In this document: positions 59,815-64,000 of the stretch, in pieces
Numbering within the stretch: the stretch's first letter is position 1
Layout of the letters: every line of letters begins with the position of its first letter
Origin: an uncultured Maribacter sp.
GTDB taxonomy: Bacteria > Bacteroidota > Bacteroidia > Flavobacteriales > Flavobacteriaceae
DNA: 64,000 bases
NCBI GenBank assembly: GCA_947498505.1
Contig: CANMKG010000011.1
Location: forward strand, 37,618-101,617
Reading direction: 5' to 3'
Program-made: the position numbers and the translations under genes
The notes under the pieces: generated by a model
Told to the model about the DNA's origin: nothing
Database searches by the model: none
What the model saw: the letters and a program-made list of their open reading frames with translations, nothing else

Positions 59815-61770
59815 TTATTTCACAATAAGCTTAGCCCTCATTATTTGTGCATGACCAGGAAATGTACAAACTATCCAATATTCTCCTGGTTTATTTGGTG
59901 TTTTAAAGTACAGTTTTTCTTGAGACCCTGGCGCTACAATACCAGTATGATATAACACTAAGTCTGTATCCGGAACGTAGTTCATATCACGACCATCTAA
60001 GCCTAACTTTAAGGACAATTCTCCCACCTTATCTACCGAAGCTTTACCCATAGCTGTAATTACAAGATTGTGCAGCATATCATCATTATTAGCAAAAATA
60101 AGCTCAACTTTAGAGGAACGTTCTAAAGTAATCTCTTCAACATCATATTTAAGACCAGGTTTTGTACCAACAACTAACTTTTTATCCACTCCATTTGTCC
60201 AGCTAATAGGCATTTCTGTAACTCTTTTCTTTTGCCACGCCCCAGCTTCCTTTTTCATTTTTTCAGTAGGTTTAGACTTTAATACACCTCCCGGTACTTC
60301 ATTTAAAGTATAAAATGCCGTATCATGCAATAATGTTTCTCCGCTAATAGCTTTTAATCCGTCAATTTTAAGTTGATGAATATACCCTAAACGCATACCA
60401 TCCACTGTTAGTTTTGCAGATAAACCATCAGCCCCAAGTTCCACTTTACTAACTACCGCTTTTTGCTGTTCTTCTATTGGACTACCATAAGCGTTGTGAT
60501 ATTTATAGGTAAAACTTGTTATTTGATAGGTCTTTATTTTTTGCGCATTTACTTTACTAACTGGTTTGGTAAATTCTAATAGGAATCCGTCTGCTTTTGC
60601 TTGCATCGTTTTTATTTCAAATGGTACTTTTCCATTCCAAGATAGCCTCTGTAAACCATATAATTTTTTACCTGTTGACCCCCATCCTCTACTTGTCATA
60701 CCCACAAACATACTATTATCGCTACCCCATATCATTCTTAAAATACCAGAAGAGAACCCTTCTACAAAATGAAAAGATGCTCCTTGATATACGCCATTTA
60801 CTTTTTCCATAAATACCCGCATAATTTTACTATGCCCTTGATCTCCAACAAATATTTGTCCCGCAAATGGTCCAAATTTTCCTTCCGAGTTATCATATAT
60901 CATATCAGAAGTAGAAATACCTTGAATGGTATGAGGAAACCAAATGGCAGGTGCCTTTAACGCTGGTATTTTTTTTGCGTACTCGTATAAACTTAAACCT
61001 GATTCTGGTTCTACATCACTAACTTTTAAATCTATTGGAGAATTTGGCTCTCCAGACCAAACTAAACCACCAGGGTTACCTGCAAAATCCCCTTTTTCTA
61101 AATGCGTCATTCTACCCGAACCTACCCAATCGCCTTGGTTTTCCGTATAAAAAACATCACCATCTGCATTAATGTTAAAACCCGCTGGGGATCTAAGACC
61201 AGTAGCTAAGGGTGTCATTTCCCCATCTGGAGTAACTTCTATTAACCACCCTCGCCATTTGGATAAACTAGCTCCATGACCAATCCATGAAAGGTTTAGA
61301 GTTACCAACATATTCCCATTTTTTCTAAATTTTGGGCCATAGGAATAATCATGATAATTACCAGAAAGTGGCCAAGAATAAATGGTTTTATACACATCTG
61401 CAACACCATCTTTATTTTTATCTTCTAATCTTGTTAATTCTCCACGTTGTGCAAGATAAAAGTTCCCATCTTTATAATTTAAACCCAAACTCTCATGCAA
61501 TCCACTAGCAAATCTTTTATAAATAGGGTTCTGACTATAAGGTTTGTCGATCACCCAAACCTCTCCTCTCCTAGTAGAAACTCCTAATTTATCATCATCC
61601 GTTAAAGCCAACCCACCAACTTCTAACAATACATTCTCAGGAATAGGAACGTCTGTTATAGTATAAAATGCTGCTTCTTTTTTAGCATTATCAGAAATGT
61701 TTTGCGCCAACGTAAATTGGTAAAAACAGAAAATAACGCTTATTGTGATTACTTTACAAATGCTTTTCAT
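59815..61770 (-). CDS. Secreted beta-propeller dehydrogenase-like protein with C-terminal type 1 copper domain
   Basis: A 651-residue protein with a signal peptide (1-22, ending TLAQ). Residues 35-400 resemble the six-bladed PQQ-type glucose/sorbosone dehydrogenase propeller (VWVIDKPYSQNPIYKRFASG, SPAGFNINADGDVFYTENQG, FVGDQGHSKIMRVFMEKVNG). Residues 540-651 are a plastocyanin/azurin domain with copper ligands H567, C635, H640 and M644 (CTFPGHAQIM). Electrons from an oxidised sugar could pass to the copper within one chain. It is the second gene of an operon with the DUF1080 gene (12 bases between). Confidence 0.82.
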   Translation of the reverse strand: MKSICKVITISVIFCFYQFTLAQNISDNAKKEAAFYTITDVPIPENVLLEVGGLALTDDDKLGVSTRRGEVWVIDKPYSQNPIYKRFASGLHESLGLNYKDGNFYLAQRGELTRLEDKNKDGVADVYKTIYSWPLSGNYHDYSYGPKFRKNGNMLVTLNLSWIGHGASLSKWRGWLIEVTPDGEMTPLATGLRSPAGFNINADGDVFYTENQGDWVGSGRMTHLEKGDFAGNPGGLVWSGEPNSPIDLKVSDVEPESGLSLYEYAKKIPALKAPAIWFPHTIQGISTSDMIYDNSEGKFGPFAGQIFVGDQGHSKIMRVFMEKVNGVYQGASFHFVEGFSSGILRMIWGSDNSMFVGMTSRGWGSTGKKLYGLQRLSWNGKVPFEIKTMQAKADGFLLEFTKPVSKVNAQKIKTYQITSFTYKYHNAYGSPIEEQQKAVVSKVELGADGLSAKLTVDGMRLGYIHQLKIDGLKAISGETLLHDTAFYTLNEVPGGVLKSKPTEKMKKEAGAWQKKRVTEMPISWTNGVDKKLVVGTKPGLKYDVEEITLERSSKVELIFANNDDMLHNLVITAMGKASVDKVGELSLKLGLDGRDMNYVPDTDLVLYHTGIVAPGSQEKLYFKTPNKPGEYWIVCTFPGHAQIMRAKLIVK

Positions 61771-61782
61771 ACCCTCTTCTAT

Positions 61783-63672
61783 TTACCAAATAATATTATA
61801 ATTAATACGCTGTTTTCCAGAAGGAATTTTTATTAAAAGCTCGTCTTTTCCTTGCTGATGTCTAATCCGTGGCTTAAGATTTCCTATATCTGGAAAACTG
61901 ATAAAATAACTTTCGTTATTAATAAGGTAATCACCATTTGGTAATAATTCAATTAATTCACCATCTGCTACCTTATACCATAATTCCCTAGAACCTTCTA
62001 TAATGATATTACGTTGTAACCCTCTTCCTTTTTTCATAGGAATTAGGGTATTAAATATTTTTGCTCCATAACTTTTCGATTCAAAAACTGGGAACCCGTT
62101 AGCATCTATGTTATAGCCAACTTGTTTATAACTTTTATCTGCGATTGTTAAAGGCCAATTTTCTTTATAATCTTGTAAAACAGCTAATTCCGTATCACCA
62201 TGTGATGATATTGTAAACCCAATAGGTTCGCCCAATTGTTTTTCACCTCTCCCTTTCCACATTTGGGTAGCATCGAAAAAACTTCCACTCCATAATTGCA
62301 ACAAAGCTCCTTTTTCTAAATCAAAACTATAATGTATGCCTTCAGGACTACCGACTGATACACAATGTGTTTTTTTTATGCCATCATGCATTATAAAACT
62401 ACGCTGCACTACTGGTATAGAATCTACGTTAACTATTATTCTCCTTTTTGGTATTAGAGCGTTCAAATCTAAAGATTGTGGTGCTGTTACCAAGTGTTTT
62501 TTTATTTCAGGACCTTCCATCTCTAAACTAAATCCATCACGCCAAGGTCTGTTTTTATTATATATTAAAGTAAATAAATGTTTTCCCTCTGCTAAGTTTA
62601 CCTTACGGAGGTTAACACTATCTAATGAGTAAATACCATTTTTATTAAAAATAGTATCCTTATCTAACAATACAATACCCCCTTGTTCCAATAATTTTAA
62701 GTCAAAAACATAATCACCACTTCTTGGGATGTTCATTTCTCCTTCAAATCTTAAAACCTTTTGTCTTAATTTGTTTGTTTTTACTTTGGCAGATATGGAG
62801 TCTACAAGGTTTGTTTGCAAAAGCTCTAAACTATCTAAACTTGTTAATACCGAACTTTTACTTTCGTAAACACTTAAAGTTAAATTTGAAACAGAAACAG
62901 ATTCACCACTATACTTTTTATATTTTATATTTTTAAATGCAACTGGGCCATGATCCCCCTGAATCATTAAAGAACCTTGTGGCTTTTCATCTGTAAATGC
63001 TGCCGCTCTTGTTGGACCAGTAACTTCAACGTTTTTTTGTACTAAAACATCATTCAACCAAACACTTTCAAAAAATGCGTTTTTTACCTTCTCTCCATTT
63101 GCATTAAACCTTGGAGCTATAAACACAATTTTATAGTGTTGCCATAAACCTGGAGATTTAGCTGCATTTATCAAAGGAGCACTTCCTTCATAACCTCTAT
63201 CTCCTTCTTCTTTACTAGTATCCCAACGTTGGTAAATCCCCCCCATATCTCCACTGGAAACTACAGATTCACCCCAACTATCAAAAAGTTGAACCTCATA
63301 TCTACTTTGAAAATAAATTCCTGAATTGGATCCTTTTGGCATCATTACATCGAATTCCAATTCTAAATCCCCATGTTTCATTTTAGAAAACAAACTCTCT
63401 TGGTTTGTTTTGTTTGGGATGTTTACCAAAACACCTTTTCCCTCGTCATATTCTAAATGTTTCTTTTTCAACCTGTCCGCATAAACAGACTTTGCAATCA
63501 TCCAATTTTTAGTCGGTGTTAAAAAAGCATCTAAATCATCGAGGTTAATATTCTGAAAAGGTATACCAACCGGTATAGGTTTAGCAGCTACAACTTCTTT
63601 TTTCTTTTCGTTAGTACATGATACCGTAATAAGAATGGCTAAAAGGATGACATACTGGCTACATTTTTTCAT
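61783..63672 (-). CDS. DUF1080 lipoprotein (3-keto-disaccharide hydrolase-like) with PA14 domain
   Basis: A 629-residue lipoprotein with lipobox VSC (C19). Residues 40-255 form the DUF1080 jelly roll (GDLELEFDVMMPKGSNSGIY, RYEVQLFDSWGE, IQGDHGPVAFKNIKYKKY). Residues 265-385 look like a PA14 carbohydrate-binding domain (GKHLFTLIYNKNRPWRDGFS). The C-terminal 240 residues form a further beta-rich domain. DUF1080 enzymes hydrolyse 3-keto-glycosides made by sugar oxidoreductases. First gene of the operon with the copper-propeller protein, consistent with a shared sugar-oxidation pathway. Confidence 0.85.
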   Translation of the reverse strand: MKKCSQYVILLAILITVSCTNEKKKEVVAAKPIPVGIPFQNINLDDLDAFLTPTKNWMIAKSVYADRLKKKHLEYDEGKGVLVNIPNKTNQESLFSKMKHGDLELEFDVMMPKGSNSGIYFQSRYEVQLFDSWGESVVSSGDMGGIYQRWDTSKEEGDRGYEGSAPLINAAKSPGLWQHYKIVFIAPRFNANGEKVKNAFFESVWLNDVLVQKNVEVTGPTRAAAFTDEKPQGSLMIQGDHGPVAFKNIKYKKYSGESVSVSNLTLSVYESKSSVLTSLDSLELLQTNLVDSISAKVKTNKLRQKVLRFEGEMNIPRSGDYVFDLKLLEQGGIVLLDKDTIFNKNGIYSLDSVNLRKVNLAEGKHLFTLIYNKNRPWRDGFSLEMEGPEIKKHLVTAPQSLDLNALIPKRRIIVNVDSIPVVQRSFIMHDGIKKTHCVSVGSPEGIHYSFDLEKGALLQLWSGSFFDATQMWKGRGEKQLGEPIGFTISSHGDTELAVLQDYKENWPLTIADKSYKQVGYNIDANGFPVFESKSYGAKIFNTLIPMKKGRGLQRNIIIEGSRELWYKVADGELIELLPNGDYLINNESYFISFPDIGNLKPRIRHQQGKDELLIKIPSGKQRINYNIIW

Positions 63673-63943
63673 ATCACATTAGATTTCAATATGAAATGTA
63701 AAAATAATTTCAGCTAAAGGAAAAAATACAAAAAATCTGGATTAAAACACGCTATATTTTAAAGCTTAAAAACACATCTTAAGCACTGATTTTGTGAAAC
63801 TTATAATATCACGAAAACCTTTTCGTAAATACCTGTATTGAAACAAGGACAAATACTCCTTCTGCATTATTGAATACAAAAAAAGCATTTAACAATCCAT
63901 TTTAATCTCTTCAATCCCGGGGTGTCTAAAGTAAGATTAGTGT

Positions 63944-63978
63944 AAAAAAAAAGCCCCTTCATCGTATGATGAAGGGGC
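63944..63978 (-). terminator. Rho-independent terminator of the rRNA operon
   Basis: GCCCCTTCATC (63953-63963) and GATGAAGGGGC (63968-63978) form an 11-pair stem with a four-base loop. On the minus strand nine T residues follow. It lies three bases after the 5S rRNA 3' end. Confidence 0.88.
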
Positions 63979-63980
63979 CT

Positions 63981-64000
63981 GAAGAAGGCGGTGACCTACT
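63981..64000 (-). rRNA. rrf: 5S rRNA, 3' end (partial)
   Basis: The last 20 bases, read on the minus strand, are AGTAGGTCACCGCCTTCTTC, which match the closing stretch of Bacteroidota 5S rRNA (usual form AGTAGGTCGCCGCCTTCTT) with one change, and directly precede a strong terminator. The rest of the rRNA operon must lie beyond the right edge. Confidence 0.85.

Noticed and set aside
1..64000. CRISPR arrays, prophage genes, insertion sequences and tRNA genes
   Set aside because: I found no regularly spaced repeats, no phage structural or lysis genes, no transposase, and no tRNA arm pattern with T-loop consensus in any gap.

Overview
The window is about 64 kb of AT-rich DNA from a member of the Bacteroidota, almost certainly a marine-type Flavobacteriaceae. 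Evidence seen in the sequence: flavobacterial promoter boxes of the form TAnnTTTG (for example at 14601, 19602, 26020), few Shine-Dalgarno sites, many TTG/GTG starts, a rny - 6S RNA - zapA block, TonB-dependent receptor architecture with a carboxypeptidase-like N-terminal domain, DUF6452/DUF6048 and 'CCC motif' membrane proteins, and a 5S rRNA 3' end of Bacteroidota type at the right edge.

Region 1 (1-12650) is accessory. All intact genes lie on the plus strand, most stand alone behind gaps of 40-370 bases, and their families are unrelated: DUF2200, a small membrane protein, a class A beta-lactamase, a DUF1624 acyltransferase-like protein, DUF1801, an AraC regulator, a VOC protein, an ATP-grasp ligase, DUF4269, two penicillin-binding-protein-like serine hydrolases, a phosphotriesterase-like lipoprotein, and a MarR-OsmC pair. 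The gaps hold hairpins, a dispersed palindrome and at least one gene remnant. I looked for integron attC sites and did not find them.

Region 2 (12670-27180) is rich in regulators paired with small enzymes: Lrp beside a GhrA-like dehydrogenase, ArsR with an AHSA1 protein (two clear operators), a Crp-like regulator, a MocR regulator divergent from a flavin-binding protein, an AraC-MGMT fusion, an ECF42-type sigma factor with its DGPF/YciI partner, a molybdate ABC operon (modA, a TOBE protein, modB, modC) and an FAD monooxygenase. A large GH2 glycosidase (27201-29780, minus) follows.

Region 3 (29781-60000) is core genome: an OstA/LptA-like envelope protein, aminotransferase, TPR protein, tandem DUF368 (undecaprenyl-phosphate translocase family) proteins, aroE, a DUF349 protein, rny, 6S RNA, zapA, an M23 peptidase with a TonB-dependent receptor, cysteine desulfurase, Smr protein, rocD, an ECF sigma factor with a membrane partner, rlmD, a THUMP methyltransferase and a ZIP transporter. 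The 811-base gap before the OstA-like gene carries two tandem minus-strand hairpin-terminators whose stems differ by compensated base pairs while their loops and flanks are conserved; these are the best candidates here for an undescribed small RNA family.

Region 4 (59815-64000) is a two-gene minus-strand sugar-catabolism-like operon (a DUF1080/PA14 lipoprotein and a beta-propeller protein with a C-terminal type 1 copper domain), then the terminator and 3' end of a 5S rRNA whose operon lies beyond the right edge. I see no CRISPR array, prophage, intact insertion sequence or tRNA in the window.
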